NCBI RefSeq assembly: GCF_017654505.1
Contig: NC_054560.1
Location: 100,889 to 164,888, forward strand
Source of the DNA: Polyodon spathula
Taxonomy: Eukaryota; Chordata; Actinopteri; Acipenseriformes; Polyodontidae
DNA: 64,000 nucleotides
Reading direction: 5' to 3'
The notes under the pieces were generated by a model, which saw nothing but the letters and a program-made list of their open reading frames with translations, searched no databases and had not been told where the DNA came from. Both the position numbers and the translations under genes were made by a program. Positions 1 to 12,465 of the stretch are shown one piece after another. The number at the start of each line of letters is the position of its first letter. The first letter of the stretch is position 1.

Positions 1-2202
1 CTGAAGTTCAAAGCTTCCCTGCTGGTGAGAGAGACGCAGAGTACTGACAGATTGGAAAGTCCAGGGGTCTCTTTGCAAGCAGCCTCTTGCTGATTCCAGA
101 CACGTCTCACCAGCACATTAATCACATTACACTTACTGCTCACAGGAAGGCTAACAGATGCTTTCAGGTCCTTACCTCATATTCAGACTAGCAGTAATAT
201 CACAGGCTGGAAAGTGCAGAGTCCTCGAGTGTTGTCTTCCAGTACTGAGCAAAGTACAGGAGACCGTTTAAACAACTCTGATTGCAGGCAGGCCCCAGAC
301 TGCACAGATCACAGAAGCAGCTGAGAGAGAGACCTTTCCTGGGTTTGATTTCATTTACAGCTTTTAATACCCCAGGCAAGTGGACGAACTGGAACCTAAT
401 GCTGAAATCAAGTGTGTGGTTGTAGTTTATTTTATTTCTCTGGAAGAACACAGCAGCGATGCAGCTCATTCTGTGCCTGAACAGTTCATCCTCCTTCTGC
501 CTGGGGATTGTAATCTGCCGGCACAGGGAGTGAATTCTCTCCAGTTAACCCTTTAGCTGAGGCTTCCAGTCACACACACACACACACACAATCAATCGGT
601 CATTCTTGGGATCCTGGGTCTGTACTAGTCTTCTCTGTTTTTACGACATTGTTTAGTTTGGTGTGTATGGAGACCCATAGAATTGCAGTCTGCCCCCAGA
701 TGCTACATATTGTAATCTTGTGACCAATGTTCCTCAACTCTAGGTGAACTCCGACGAGCAGCGCCTTTGGGTCTTTTATATTTGTTTAATTGAACCTGCC
801 ATCTGTTCCAGCCATGTCTAATTAATGTTCGTTTGAAATCCTCTTGTAGTGGAGGGTGCTGTCGGATAAGATGGTAAAGGAAGTTGAATTGCGTTTTCAC
901 CTCCTATAGCAGCTTTGTACTTTTTGAGATTAATCCAAATGATTTAATTAAGGGGGTGGAATACTTAATGTGATTAAACAGTATAGAGCTGACAGGGCCT
1001 GTCTGTCTGACTGACTAGCTGATGAGAGGATTGCTGGACTGTAGCTGGCAATGCCTGGCTGATGAGAGGATTGCTGGACTGTAGCTGGCAATGCCTGGCT
1101 GCTGAGAGGATTGGACTGTAATGCCTGGCTGCTGAGAGGATTGCTGGACTGTAGCTGGCAATGCCTGGCTGCTGCTGACTGTAGCTGGCAATGCCTGGCT
1201 GCTGAGAGGATTGCTGGACTGTAGCTGGCAATGCCTGGCTGCTGAGAGGATTGCTGGACTGTAGCTGGCAATGCCTGGCTGCTGAGAGGATTGCTGGACT
1301 GTAGCTGGCAATGCCTGGCTGCTGAGAGGATTGCTGGACTGTAGCTGGCAATGCCTGGCTGCTGAGAGGATTGCTGGACTGTAGCTGGCAATGCCTGGCT
1401 GCTGAGAGGATTGCTGGACTGTAGCTGGCAATGCCTGGCTGCTGAGAGGATTGCTGGACTGTAGCTGGCAATGCCTGGCTGCCTGCCCGGCTGCCTGTTG
1501 GATCCTGCTATAAAAGATTGGCTGCAATCTGCTTGCAGAGTGGATATTTAAAGCACCGGCCCTGCCTACTGCATTCACAGCTGGGGGGCGGGTGGGCAGG
1601 CGGGTGCAGAATTCTGCATTCCCAGCAGCGAGGCTCTGACGCTAAACTTGGATGGGTAGTTCATTAATGCGTAGTTCTCATGCCGTTTGCCTTTGGAAGC
1701 CTGGGTCTGAGACCTTCGGAAAAGACATTTGTCTGCTTCAACCACTTTGTGACCCCATTAATTATATAGGTGTGTTTGTACCTGTGATTACTACTTTGTA
1801 GTGTCATTAATAATTGCAGTTATGGCAGCATAATTGAAACTAATTGTAATTGAACACAATATCATTGTAATTGAGTCCAGGTCTGGCTGGTAGTATTTTA
1901 CATATAAACACAACGTTTGTGAATATGTGGAAGTCTTTCTGCCCATCAGTGCGAGTCTGGTTCCCAGTAGCTTGTAGATCTCAAAACTTTGTCAAGTCGG
2001 GTCTTGCAGGATCCTGATGGTGCAGCATCAGCAGCGTGTCTTGGCAGCACTCTTCATGTAGAGAAGTGTCTCCTACCCTCTGTCCGAAGCCCGTCTCAAT
2101 TTACTGGAATTGCTGGTTTCTGTGCGAAGTGTAAAGTATTGGTTCAATGCGTAGATCTCTCTGTCTCTAACGCCCCCGTCTCTCTCTCTCTCCTCCTCCC
2201 AG
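1..2202. other. map1s intron 1 (3' part) or upstream sequence, no exon seen
   Basis: No exon is recognisable before the first map1s exon in the window. The MAP1 first coding exon (short N-terminus ending in an E-x-G type residue split by phase) was looked for and not seen, so it should lie upstream. The stretch holds a CA tract near 571-591 and the 40-bp minisatellite at 1021-1480. Otherwise it is AT-rich unique-looking sequence ending in the pyrimidine tract before the acceptor at 2201-2202. Confidence 0.6.
1021..1480. repeat. 40-bp minisatellite, 12 units
   Basis: Ten full 40-bp units and two 30-bp shortened units (1101-1130 and 1171-1200) are arranged head to tail. The core reads gctgagaggattgctggact followed by gtagctggcaatgcctggct. 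The first two units carry gatgagagga instead of gctgagagga. The minus strand is open in three frames across the array because the unit has few stop triplets and its length is not a multiple of three. That openness is a by-product of repetition, not evidence of a gene. Confidence 0.95.
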
Positions 2203-2304
2203 GGATCCGCTCGTGGGACGTGGAGCTGACCGCCTGCAACCTGGATGAGCAGCTCAAGCTCTTCGTGTCACGCCACTCCGCCTCCTTCTCCGAGGAGGTC
2301 AAAG
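2203..2304 (+). CDS. map1s: map1s coding exon 2 (microtubule-associated protein 1S)
   Basis: The exon encodes IRSWDVELTACNLDEQLK followed by LFVSRHSASFSEEVK, the conserved N-terminal block of MAP1 family heavy chains. It is preceded by a long pyrimidine tract and an AG at 2201-2202 and followed by a GT at 2305. The first two bases complete a split glycine codon, and the last base starts another glycine codon finished by exon 3. The reading frame joins correctly to the next exon. The family role is binding and stabilising microtubules. MAP1S is also linked to autophagosome and mitochondrial traffic (family knowledge). The choice of MAP1S over MAP1A/B rests on motifs in exon 5. The upstream exon carrying the start codon is outside the window. 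Confidence 0.9.
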
Positions 2305-3137
2305 GTAAAACATCTGTCATCTGCCCAGGTCCAAGACATTTCACATGCAAGTGGAATTGTGCGTTGCAATTTTTCAATATAAACATTACGCATTACATTG
2401 GGGTATAATCCGATAAAACTGATTTTTATGCAAATTCATCCATTTTCAGTATCAATTGTGAGGACCCTGGTTGTGTGCGCTCCGTTTTTGTTTTGGAAGC
2501 TGAATATTTTGTATGTGTTTGTTTTTTCTGCGCAGTCTCTCCATAGCCAGTGTCGTCTTTGATTGAATTGTTGCTGTTTCAGTGTTTTCATCTTTAACAT
2601 CCTTGGAAAGCAAAGGGTATAAAGAAATAATGCTTTAAAAAGACACCTGGGTTTTGACTAAACCACGCAGTGTTGTTTCCATCTGGTAGCATACAGGCTT
2701 TTTAAGATATGCAAAGTATTTTGGTTCATCTTGCTTTGTTGGGTTGTCAAATCCATGAGAAACTGGAGTTGGTGGAGCAGGGCTAGCACAAGCTGACCTA
2801 TTTTAAGAGAAAACATGCCGGCTGGAGATACCAAAGAGATTTCAATTCATTTAAACGTTGATGGATCGGCATACCTATAACCTTTTTTTTTTTTTTTAAT
2901 GAAAAATGTAATAGGTGGGGAATCCCTTTGCCTTTAGCAGTAAACCCATTTGTAATTAACAGATTTTCTTTTAAAAAGCCTGTTAAGATATATTTTTATT
3001 ACAGAGCTCTTGTACTGACTGCGCACACAACATTCAAATATTAAGAGAGCTTCATGTCATGGCATTTATACAGATGTTATCAGGCCCCCAGGGGAACTGA
3101 AGATGGCAGATAACATTTGTTCAGTGGACTCCCAAAT

Positions 3138-3743
3138 TATCATATTCCTCTGAATTTAAGACGCAGCCCAAATTTACCAGCCTCAATTTGAGTAAAAAAT
3201 AAAACATCAAATAAATCTGCTTTTACAAAGATACCACCTTAATTATGCTGTTGTAGCGTACAAAACTGACACGAAACAGTGATGTAGATATATTGTGCTG
3301 CGCACTGTATAACACTTCAGACGATGTCTCTGTCGTACACACCCCCCTCACTCACTCATGGCATCACACATCCTGGCATCAGCAAGCATGACTCGGCACT
3401 CCACACCATCAGGCGACATGTAACCCAGCAACCACGACAGCACTGAACATTGCTTGACATGTCGAAAAATCCAGGGGTCTGATCAGCATTTCCGATCTGT
3501 CCAAGCTGGTGGTGTGTGTTAGAAATGCTGAAATTGGAAACGTTTCTCTTGGTATTCCTCAGGAAGCTTGGTTTGTCTTTTCTCAGCGGTGTCACGTTGC
3601 TGTTTGTGTACTCGGGTAGTCACGTCTTTTATTGGCGATTTTAACAGACGCATCACTATTGACTCGAATTTAAGATGCAGGCTATTTTTGAGAAGCAAAA
3701 AATGGTTATAAAAAAGGTGTCTTAAATTCGAGGGAATACGGTA
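3138..3743 (-). mobile_element. internally deleted pogo/Tigger-type DNA transposon
   Basis: The element is bounded by TA dinucleotides at 3138-3139 and 3742-3743. Its inverted termini are alike: left TATCATATTCCTCTGAATTT, right (reverse complement) TACCGTATTCCCTCGAATTT, both followed by AAGAC. The minus strand at about 3356-3595 encodes a transposase fragment with QIGNADQTPGFFDM, the block around the first catalytic Asp of pogo/Tigger-type DDE transposases (N-x-D-Q-T-P). The fragment is only about 80 codons, so the element is a deleted, non-autonomous relic. A second relic of the same family lies at 56999-57345. Confidence 0.75.
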
Positions 3744-3814
3744 TGCAACAAAGGTGTGTGTGTGTGTGTTTACACAAAATTTGCAAGGTTACTTTTGCAA
3801 AGTGATTTTAATCA

Positions 3815-3900
3815 TGTGATGTTCTGAAAGGTATAGTCCTGTTTTTGGCATTTCGTGTGATGGTCTGAAAGGTGTATAGTCCTGTTTTTGGCGTTTCGAT
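3815..3900. repeat. short tandem duplication (two units of about 45 bp)
   Basis: Two adjacent near-identical copies contain gtgatg, tctgaaaggt, atagtcctgtttttggc and tttcg. They differ by a few substitutions and a 2-bp insertion. Nothing suggests a function. Confidence 0.6.
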
Positions 3901-4835
3901 GTAAACATGTCACTTTGATAGTGCTGGCTGACTTGAGGCTCCCTCAGGACTGGAGCACATGGAGGAAAAAATAAGAACCGAGCAGAGCGACCGAGTAAAC
4001 AAGCAGCTGGGACTCGTTAGCCAGCTCCTGTCCCTGGGCTGCAGACTGCAGTATAGCCGAGAGAGACGCAGGCACAAACATGCACTCTATTATACATTCA
4101 GTCCGATGTGTCTCTAAGTTTAGAGGTTGGGTCTAATTTGGATTACTTCATTGCGTTAAACCCATTACAAATCCATTTTGCAAATAATGCCTTGCTTCAG
4201 GTTGTGCAGGTAGTCTGTTATATTTTTGAGAGACCCCTGGACTTTCGGACTTTCCAAACATGTGATGCCACTGGCATTGGTCCAGCACTATGTAATATTT
4301 AAAAACAGTGATGGTATTTAAATTGATTTTTATGTGATTACAGCTTCAAAGTTCTTGGTGTCCAAAACAAGTTCTTCCCAAACGGAGGGTTTAACACAAT
4401 GTCCCGTTTCAGACTGAGCTGGAAAGGAGTTTTCCTAAAAGTCACACCAAGGTGCACTCGCAGATCATCATCCCACGTCTAAAGGCTTTAGGTTCCAGGT
4501 TACTTTTTGTATTCAAAATGGATGCATGTGCATGCAAACTGGCTTGAAATGAATGCATTTAATACACGTCTGGGATGTGTAGTCAGATTTGCACTGGAGA
4601 ATTGGCTGAGCAAATTTAGCAGTATTTCTGGCCGTGTCATGTTACTCAACATTGATTTTATTTTTTTGTCGTGTTGGGTGTCAGGTTTAATGGAGAGTTG
4701 TATTGAGTTGCTGCAGTCTGGTGTGCTGTAGCACTTTACCCCAGGGACGCTGCATTAACATGGCAGAGAGGCTATGATGAAAGAACTGAACAAAGTGTCC
4801 AAACTCCTCAGAAGGCAGTCTCATGCTCTCAACAA

Positions 4836-4994
4836 CAGGGATGGAATTAAGACTCCTGTTGCATTGCAGTTTTACCCATTCCAGGTGTTACTGCAAGCTT
4901 GATTAGCCACAGTGTGTATGTACAGTAAAAAGCTGAAAGTAAAACCAGGAATGGATCAAACTGCTATGCAATGGGAGTCTGATTTCCACCCCTG
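4836..4994. mobile_element. foldback MITE-like element, family 1 copy A
   Basis: The left arm begins cagggatggaattaagactc and the right arm ends gggagtctgatttccacccc. The two arms are inverted repeats of about 50 bp around a centre containing gattagccacagtgt. Copies B (14660-14811) and C (48968-49131) share both arms and centre, which shows a dispersed family rather than a local hairpin. There is no coding capacity. I cannot assign the superfamily or define the target-site duplication by eye. Confidence 0.7.
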
Positions 4995-5561
4995 AACAGT
5001 ATTCTGAAAATGCTCCTAGTTCTTGAGCTCTGTCCACTTTGCCAGACCACACACTGTCCCTCGGCTGAGGTAAGGAGAGTCAGAAAAGCAGGGAATAGTT
5101 TACTGGTTACTGGCGAGGTTGTTGTAGCAACTAAAACACTGGTTTCATTCAGAAAATCCTTAGACGATGCCCCTGGGCTAACAGTGTGATAGCAGGTGAT
5201 AAGTCTTGTTGTTCCTACTGTTAATGGGCACTGTGTTCATAGTGGGTAATCCTCACAAGCCGATGTATGGACACTATGAATGTACCCGTGGCGATATCAT
5301 TAGTACAGTACTGATCTGACATCTTCTATTTGTTATAGAAACTGCTTCCAGTCCAATTGTGATAGAACAATGCTTGTAATGTGTTATTTATATTTAAACC
5401 ATGTACCCTAACAAATTGCAATTTGCACTTTTGTACAGCACAGAGCTGCGTTTTATTTATTTTGGATTTTGATGCATTTTATGTGTGAAATGTTATTGCA
5501 GCCAGCTTTGTTTTGACCCCATCTCCTGCTGCAGGTTGTCGGTTTGGCATTGTGAGATACC

Positions 5562-5830
5562 CAGGGGCGGCGCCTCGCTTGGGCCGGAGGGGCCTGGGCC
5601 CACCCATTTCGCTCATGGGCCCACCCAGTTATGGAGCGATTGACAATTAAAAACATTTCATTCCAAACCGTATCAGACAGTAATCCTCTGCGGTGAGTCT
5701 AACTCATCCTCGTGGTTCAAAAAATAGATCCGTCCCACCCACCCCACTACCGTTGTCATGGTTATGAAAAAAACATTGGTGATTGGACGGCTGAGATATG
5801 AGATCTTGCGTCTTCGATATTAGAGTATTG
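5562..5830. mobile_element. possible hAT-type transposon terminal fragment
   Basis: The stretch opens with CAGGGGCGGCGCCTCGC and GC-rich gggcccaccca motifs, like the CAGGGGCGG starts of many vertebrate hAT ends. It then passes into AT-rich sequence. No matching terminus or 8-bp duplication was found downstream, so this is a tentative call. Confidence 0.3.
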
Positions 5831-5975
5831 AAATTAAGAGCGTCGACAGCAAACATACAGGAACTTTTCTTTCATTGCAAGAAAACACAAGCAACCAGCT
5901 TGTGCAGCTGCTGTTTAGTTATTTATACTGTTTAAATGGGTAATTGTATGTAAAAATAATGTCATATTTTGTAAC

Positions 5976-6022
5976 AATTGTAAGTCGCTCTGGATAAGGG
6001 CGTCTGCTAAGAAATATAATAC
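5976..6022 (+). repeat. SINE/LINE 3' tail
   Basis: The sequence taagtcgctctggataaggg followed by cgtctgctaagaaatataat matches the widespread fish retroposon 3' tail (consensus of the type GTCGCTTTGGATAAAAGCGTCTGCTAA). A diverged relative lies at 31391-31428. No head region was identified upstream. Confidence 0.65.
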
Positions 6023-7021
6023 AGAACGTTTAGCCAACTTTACGTAAACCGGAGCTAAATCTGTGTCTTATGCATTAGCTATGTCCGACACATTGTATAA
6101 AAAGAAAACAAACCTTCATTTAATTTTATCAATTTGAATTCAGTTGACTGATGCAGCTGAGATGTGTGTTCTGCTCAACTCATGCCTCCTATTCCTGTTT
6201 TGTTTTTGTTCCCATATAACTGACACTTTTCTAAAGCTCAAAGGGAAGTATTGACATTCGCTTTGTCACTGTACGAGAGCTTTTTAAATTGAAGCTCACT
6301 TTGGGAAGTCGAATACACGTTTGAGAGCTTTTTCTTTGTGTGGTAGTGACTTGTAGCTTGCTAACGTTAAGGAATTTGTGCTGCTGTGCCTGTTGGTGGT
6401 AAATCGGATGTCCAACTGTCAAAATGTTGCTGTGCGGTTTACTTTCCTGCAAGGAAGTTAATGATTGACAACCTGCCACAATAAAATGGATTGTTACGCA
6501 GTCCGCAAAAAGCTGTCTGGAAGAACAGATCTTTAAATGAAATCTTAATTCGTACCCGGAATAAAACAGCAGTCCTGGGATGGAACTGGTGTTTTTACAA
6601 CTGTCTCTGGGTTTCGGGATATCCGAGTAGAGTTTTCTGGTTCAGCAGTAGCCTTGGGTTCCAGCTTTTTTATAAGGGAATATTTTTAGAAAGGGCCTTT
6701 TCTTCAGGCGCAATAGAAATAGCCTGCAATGTTTTGCTTCTGACTGCCTGTAACAACTGAGCCTTTCTTTAGGTCCCTGTTCAGCTGCGTTGACAGAGGC
6801 TGTAAAAGAATGAAAACAGTCTGGAGTGGATTGTGTGCCGACGCCGTCTGTCTGCTGACGCCCACAATGGGGACTCTGTTGAATTGGCAGGGCTGCAGTC
6901 CTTGGCAGGAGTGAACCCAGATAGTCAACTGCTAATATTGGTTTATTATTTGAAGATATTTATGCAAAGTTGGACTCCTTTTGAGTGAACACAGCACTTT
7001 GAACCAAAAGAGAATCGTGCA

Positions 7022-7205
7022 CCTGTCTACCGCTTGATGCCTTGGCTGTAACCGCCTGCCTCTTAGTCCCTCTGAACTCATTTCTAAGCCACACTGCTTC
7101 CCTCCAAGTCTGTCAGCTTTTACCCAGAGGCTAACCCAGTCCTTAAGTTCAAACCCTCACTGCCTGCTAACCACTAGGTCACACTGCCTCCCGCTTGTAG
7201 CCTTG
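7022..7205 (-). repeat. tRNA-derived SINE-head-like repeats
   Basis: The minus strand contains GGAGGCAGTGTGACCTAGTG followed by GTTAGCAGG, and a second weaker copy, GGAAGCAGTGTGGCTTAG. Both resemble tRNA-derived SINE heads with an A-box-like CTAGTGGTTAG. A related cluster lies at 12300-12465. The units are degenerate and no intact tRNA can be folded. Confidence 0.5.
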
Positions 7206-9368
7206 TCCGGAGAGTTGACACGGCCCGTGCCGCACCATCTCTCCCTTCATTAATGTCCCTCAGCTCTGGCCGCAAAGCCCCTCTCTGTTCCTGGTGGTCC
7301 AGCTGCTGTCGGCACATCCCAGGCTTCCTCTGCCTGGATTAACCCTTGTGTGGAGAGGATTGCTCCTGCAGGGCTGTCTGAGCTACTGCTGCTTGTGCTG
7401 GCTGGGCTCTCCTGGAATGTGACAGTAGTCTCTTTGGAAGCCCGATAGTCCGTGCTGTGCCTCTGGCATCCCCGCAGCAGTGGATGAAATGTGTCGCGGG
7501 GGGGCTCGAGCCTGGATTCAGCCGCTTCCCAAGTGGGAGCAAGGGGGCTCGGGTTTCTCTGGACCTGCTGGAAATCTCGCAGTCCAAATGGCCCAGCTGT
7601 CTCTGGCTCGGCCACTCCTCATGCTTCTTAGTCTCAGGTCGCTGTTAAAGTGACAGCAGCCTATTTTCTCATGTCATGAGTTTGGGTTTTATTATTGGTT
7701 CACCCCAAAGGATAACCTTCTTTTAAAGTCTTATCAGTAGTCCTGAGGTTACTGCAGTCTTGAAGTGCTAGGACAAGAGGCACACACAAGATTGACAATC
7801 AACTCCCCAGCTGCTCAAAATCTGCACAGCAACACTTTTATTTTACTGGAGTCGTCTGTCCTTCCATGACACATTTCACGTGTTCGAGATTGCATTCATA
7901 TCTAATGAACGAATTATCCAATTGTATGAAACTAGGTGAGGACCTTATGAAGGTCAAGCTATTGAGTTTATCAGAATCTGTAATCCTATTGAGTCTGTCT
8001 AGATACCGGATGTGCATTTTGTTTTGGTACAGTGGATGTGGGTCATGGTGTTTTACTTTTTTTATCATACAGATAGCTGTAATTTTTGTTTACAGCATGG
8101 AGGGAGATTTATGTCACCGATATACAATTGTATATGAAATAACAATAAAACATTGTGGGAGATCTGGACTGGAAACCGTTGCTTGACACACTGTCCTTAA
8201 AGGGATGGTTGTGCCAGTACCAGTGTTCTCCTGGACTGAAGAGCAGGATTACAGATCTAGGGCACTGTGTCACAATCCTGTTTAAAAGTATGGTGCTGCA
8301 AGGTGCTGCGGGCAGTGTGTCAGGAAGGTGTTGGAAGCCTGTGGCAGGAGGTGGGTAGCACACAGTGCAGTGCACAAGCTGGCTCCTGGACTAGGGACCT
8401 GTTTTGACGGTGTCCTGAAGAATCATTGGCTACAGCAGGAGAATCCGTCAGGGTTATTAAACAGAACTGTTATTTCTACTGGAGTCAGCCAGTTTGTGTA
8501 AAAGATTAAAAATGTCTGTGCTAATGGAGAGACACAGAGGAATGGGCAAGAAGAGAAAAGCGACCCTCTTATGAAATAGCTATGAAAGATAAACCATGTG
8601 ACTTGTCTGTGCACTTTACTGTACCAAGTGTAGCTTTGCGTGCTGCACAGTTTATTCGCCAAAGCACGGATTACCGGAATTCAATGTATAATCTTACATT
8701 GCTTCCCCACCCATGTTTAATAGACGTGCTTATGAATGTGCAATTTCAACTGTGGATTGTTGGGAAAGGTTGGAGTTGTTATCCGAGGAATTCTATCAGA
8801 TCAAAGGAATATCAAAATGATTTTTAGAGAGCTGCCCCCCATGTGAAATAGAGAGGTACCCAGAACAGACTGCTGGGGTTCAGGGGTATACAGTATCATA
8901 CTTCCTATAGTATGTGAACCAATGGAAGCAATACCGTGTTACTGCACCACTCATACCAATGTATTGACAATGAGAAAATATACACAGAGTTCTCATTTAG
9001 CGTGCTGGTTTATTACAGCCTGTTACTAGAATACATGACTATGGATATTCCACTTGAATGCAATCAACATGCTGACAAAACATAGCAGCAAAGTAATCAG
9101 GCAAATACAACTCATTTCAATACAAGCACGGTAAATGAAGCTCCCTCAATAAAAACAAACTGACCTGCTCACGGAAGCAGCTTGCAGCTATCTATCTGCA
9201 GTGTCCCTTTCACTTGTTATTCGGCTGGTTTATTGCTTATTCCAGTTTCACAGTCGTTCAGGGACTCAACTAACATTTTATTGTCTTTCAGTACTTTTTT
9301 CATTAGGCTGTTAGTCAGTTTAGCATCATTATTACATTTATGAGGTCTACACAGAGTAATTTAACAAG

Positions 9369-9494
<126 letters not shown>

Positions 9495-10058
9495 TATTTC
9501 TCAAACTTCCAGCTCCATCTTTTCACTTGTTAGGATGCTTTTGTTTTAGAAAAGGTTTAGGTTAGGGTACGAATGTTTGCCTGCTGGTACTAACATCAGC
9601 ACCTTTCATCAATTAACCCTGGTTTTATAAACATCTTGACACCCAGACTAAGTATGAAGCCGCAGCCAGAATCAACCAAGTCTTGCCATAACTTTTGAGT
9701 TATCATATAAATGCAGCAAAGCGAAGCTGCCAACTCTTTTTCATTCTACTTAAAAAATTCTGTTTTGGTTCGGTTTTATCTTTTGTCTGTCGTTCATGGC
9801 ATCCCTAGTTGCAACTGTGTCACGGCAAACGGTTATTGACTGTCGTCTTCTGGCCCTAGATTTACAGCTTTGATGTCATATCAGAGTTTATTTTATGGTG
9901 AGCGTTAGCTGCTGTCTTGCTCTTGAAAATAAAGGTGACCTGGAAAAACAAGTCCTGCATGTGATCTGAGCATGGAGGTACAGTACATGCTGCAGGATGA
10001 GCAGAATCTAGTGTACAGAAATCCTGCCTAAGTGAACTTGAAACTTCTGTGACCTGTG

Positions 10059-10059
<1 letters not shown>

Positions 10060-10097
<38 letters not shown>

Positions 10098-10102
10098 TAT
10101 AA
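10060..10102. repeat. AT microsatellite
   Basis: About 18 AT units, with one interruption (gat) near the 3' end, lie in map1s intron 2. Confidence 0.95.
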
Positions 10103-12299
10103 TATAATTGAAACGCAAATCTACAGATGTCAGAACAAAGTTACTTTCTGAAATGCTTTTTTTCCCCTCAGGATATGTATAGTAGTAACTTGGCAGCACG
10201 TGCTTCTTTCCTTTGCTGTCTTCCACAATGAAATCTGGTCATGGGTACATTCTTCTGGGGGTTTTTGTGTGCAGGCGGGACATTGCCCAGCAGCACTGCA
10301 GCACTGGGAAGTGTGTTTTTTTTTTTTTTTTTGTTTTGTTTTTTTTTAATGGGAAAAGAGTAAAGTCAACGTGAATTGATGAACCGTTTCCTCAGTTTTT
10401 CCGGTGTTTGTTAGCCATCCGCCAGTTTTCATTTCTTTTGTATCGGAGGTGTTTTATCGGTTAAAACCAAAAATCAGGATCCCTAAATACTATAAGCATT
10501 GCAGCTACGGGTAGCCACCTAATGCAAGTACTGTGATTTTAGCCTTTTTCTTTGAAAATGCCAGGGAAGAAAATAATTTCTGAAGTTTTGAATGTAAAAT
10601 GTTTTTGAAAGACACATTGTCTAATATGTTTATATGGTATAACAAGTCTATACCTTTCTACCCTACAACTAAAGCTTTTTACTCGCGTCCAACTATACAT
10701 ATTAACTACCAGCTTAAAGACAATGCATGTTTTAGGTCTACTTATTTGATTTCAGGGCCTGTTATGGCAACCAGCTTAGTCAGCAGGCCTCGGGTCTACA
10801 GGGAAAGGAAGTTGCGTTGAGATGCGGAGGAAGTGGGGGGGGGTGTCCAGCTCTGTACTGCCTCTCCCTCTCCCAAGGCTGACTACGGTAAGGTTAACTG
10901 AAAATAAAATGGTTGCGGATTCAGAATCAAATCTTTGGGTGGAGCTTAACAAAAAATGCTTCAGTTTATGGAGATTACTTCCTGAACAGGTGGGTCAGGG
11001 TTTGTTTAGGAACCCGCTTATCCATCAGTCAGTTTAACACTGATAAAAGGAACACAGTGGGTGTTGCGCTTGACTGAACTGTATTGTGGTTTGTAGTTTC
11101 TGTGGCTACAGTGTGGAAAGTGGTTGGTTGGAGTATATCAGTGTTGGAGAAATAAGTAACCTACTGGTCTGCAGTGAGAAGGGTTATGGGCTTGAGTAAG
11201 ATCTGCGGGCCGATTTTTAAAGAAATACAAAAAATATTAAAGAAAATGTTTCCCCAAATTGTGGAACTAAACCCCTCGTTCTTACCTTGTTTACTTTTGC
11301 AGATTCACAATTTCCTATACAACTGTGTCGCTCTTATTACTCCCCCCAAACACATAGCTTCAGGAAACTATAAAGTTCAAAGGTTCCTGATAGAAACGGT
11401 CAAGCCAGAGTATTGGATGTGTAAGCATGGAGCAGTGTGCTGCCTTTTTCTTTGTTAATTTGCTTTTCTTACCCCTTTGCCCTGGTGTTGGAAAACATGA
11501 AACAAGAATTGTGTAGCAGTTTGCTGTGCATGCGTACTCGCAAAAACTTTCCTTTTTTCTGAAAGGAGACTAATACCTGGGATAGCAGACTGTTTGGTTC
11601 AAATTGCATGTACTGCTAACAGTTGATGAGCCCTTGCGCCTACAAGCTTCTTGCCCAGCATTCACTGCAAGCTATAACAGCACGGTAGCTTAGGAGGGGC
11701 CAGGCTCTAAGACTTTTGGAATGCAAAGCATAAAGGTGCTGAAGGCTCCCAGAGACTGCTGTTGGACCCAAAGGTTCTCGGGGAGAATAAGAGATAATGC
11801 AACTGGACTCAAAGAATCCCAAGCAATAAGGAGAAATGTAAAGGACAAAGATGACAAAAACCAGATGTGTAGACCTTTTGGGGCACCAGGGGTCTGAAGA
11901 GGAACACATTCAGTTCAGAGGTCGCCACACCGGACTACACGCACACACTAAATGAAATACATATGGTACTTCCATACTTGCTCACCTTCCTGTAAGTAAC
12001 ATCACTTGGGAATCCTTCATTCCCAGTGTTTCCCTCTGCATCAGGAATCATTTATGTCTGGTACTGCGCTCCCTTTTAAATCCACCGTAACTGTGGAGAA
12101 GGCAGATGCAGTGTGCTTGCAGATTGGTGACCTCCTGTTGTGGCTCGGAGCAGACAACTTGGGTCATATGTTTGGGGATTAAAGGGTTAAATTTCTCTAG
12201 CACTTCCCCTGCAAGCAAAACAGTTGAGTTCACAGGGAAACCATTGAAACCCACTAATTTAAGGAGGCTCCGATAGCTAGCTAAATAATCAGCCTATGT

Positions 12300-12465
12300 G
12301 GGAATTCAAAGACTCGGGTCCACAACCTCTAAACCGCTAGACCACACTGCCCGCAGGTCTGTTGTCTTTAATCACTAGACTGCTTCCCTCCCTGTCCGTG
12401 AAGCCACACTGCATGCCTGCCTCTCCGTTCCTCTGCTTTAACCACTAGGCCACTCTAAATGACTG
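12300..12465 (-). repeat. tandem tRNA-like SINE heads
   Basis: The minus strand shows three successive head-like pieces: GGCAGTGTGGTCTAGCGGTT, GGAAGCAGTCTAGTGATTAA and AGTGGCCTAGTGGTTAAAG. Each resembles a tRNA-derived SINE head with an A-box. The cluster matches the arrangement at 7022-7205, which suggests that one composite family inserted twice. Confidence 0.5.

Noticed and set aside
49..73. Word ggaaagtccaggggtctct shared in inverse with about 4230-4250
   Set aside because: A 19-base match without flanking similarity. Could be chance or a tiny repeat remnant.
948..1578. Three overlapping minus-strand ORFs with QSSQQPGIASYSPAIL repeats
   Set aside because: They are three frames of the same 40-bp minisatellite. 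Coding by all three is implausible and no splice or start context supports any.
7250..7615. 121-codon minus ORF inside map1s intron 2
   Set aside because: GC-rich sequence with low-complexity Ser/Pro/Ala content, no recognisable domain and no splice support.
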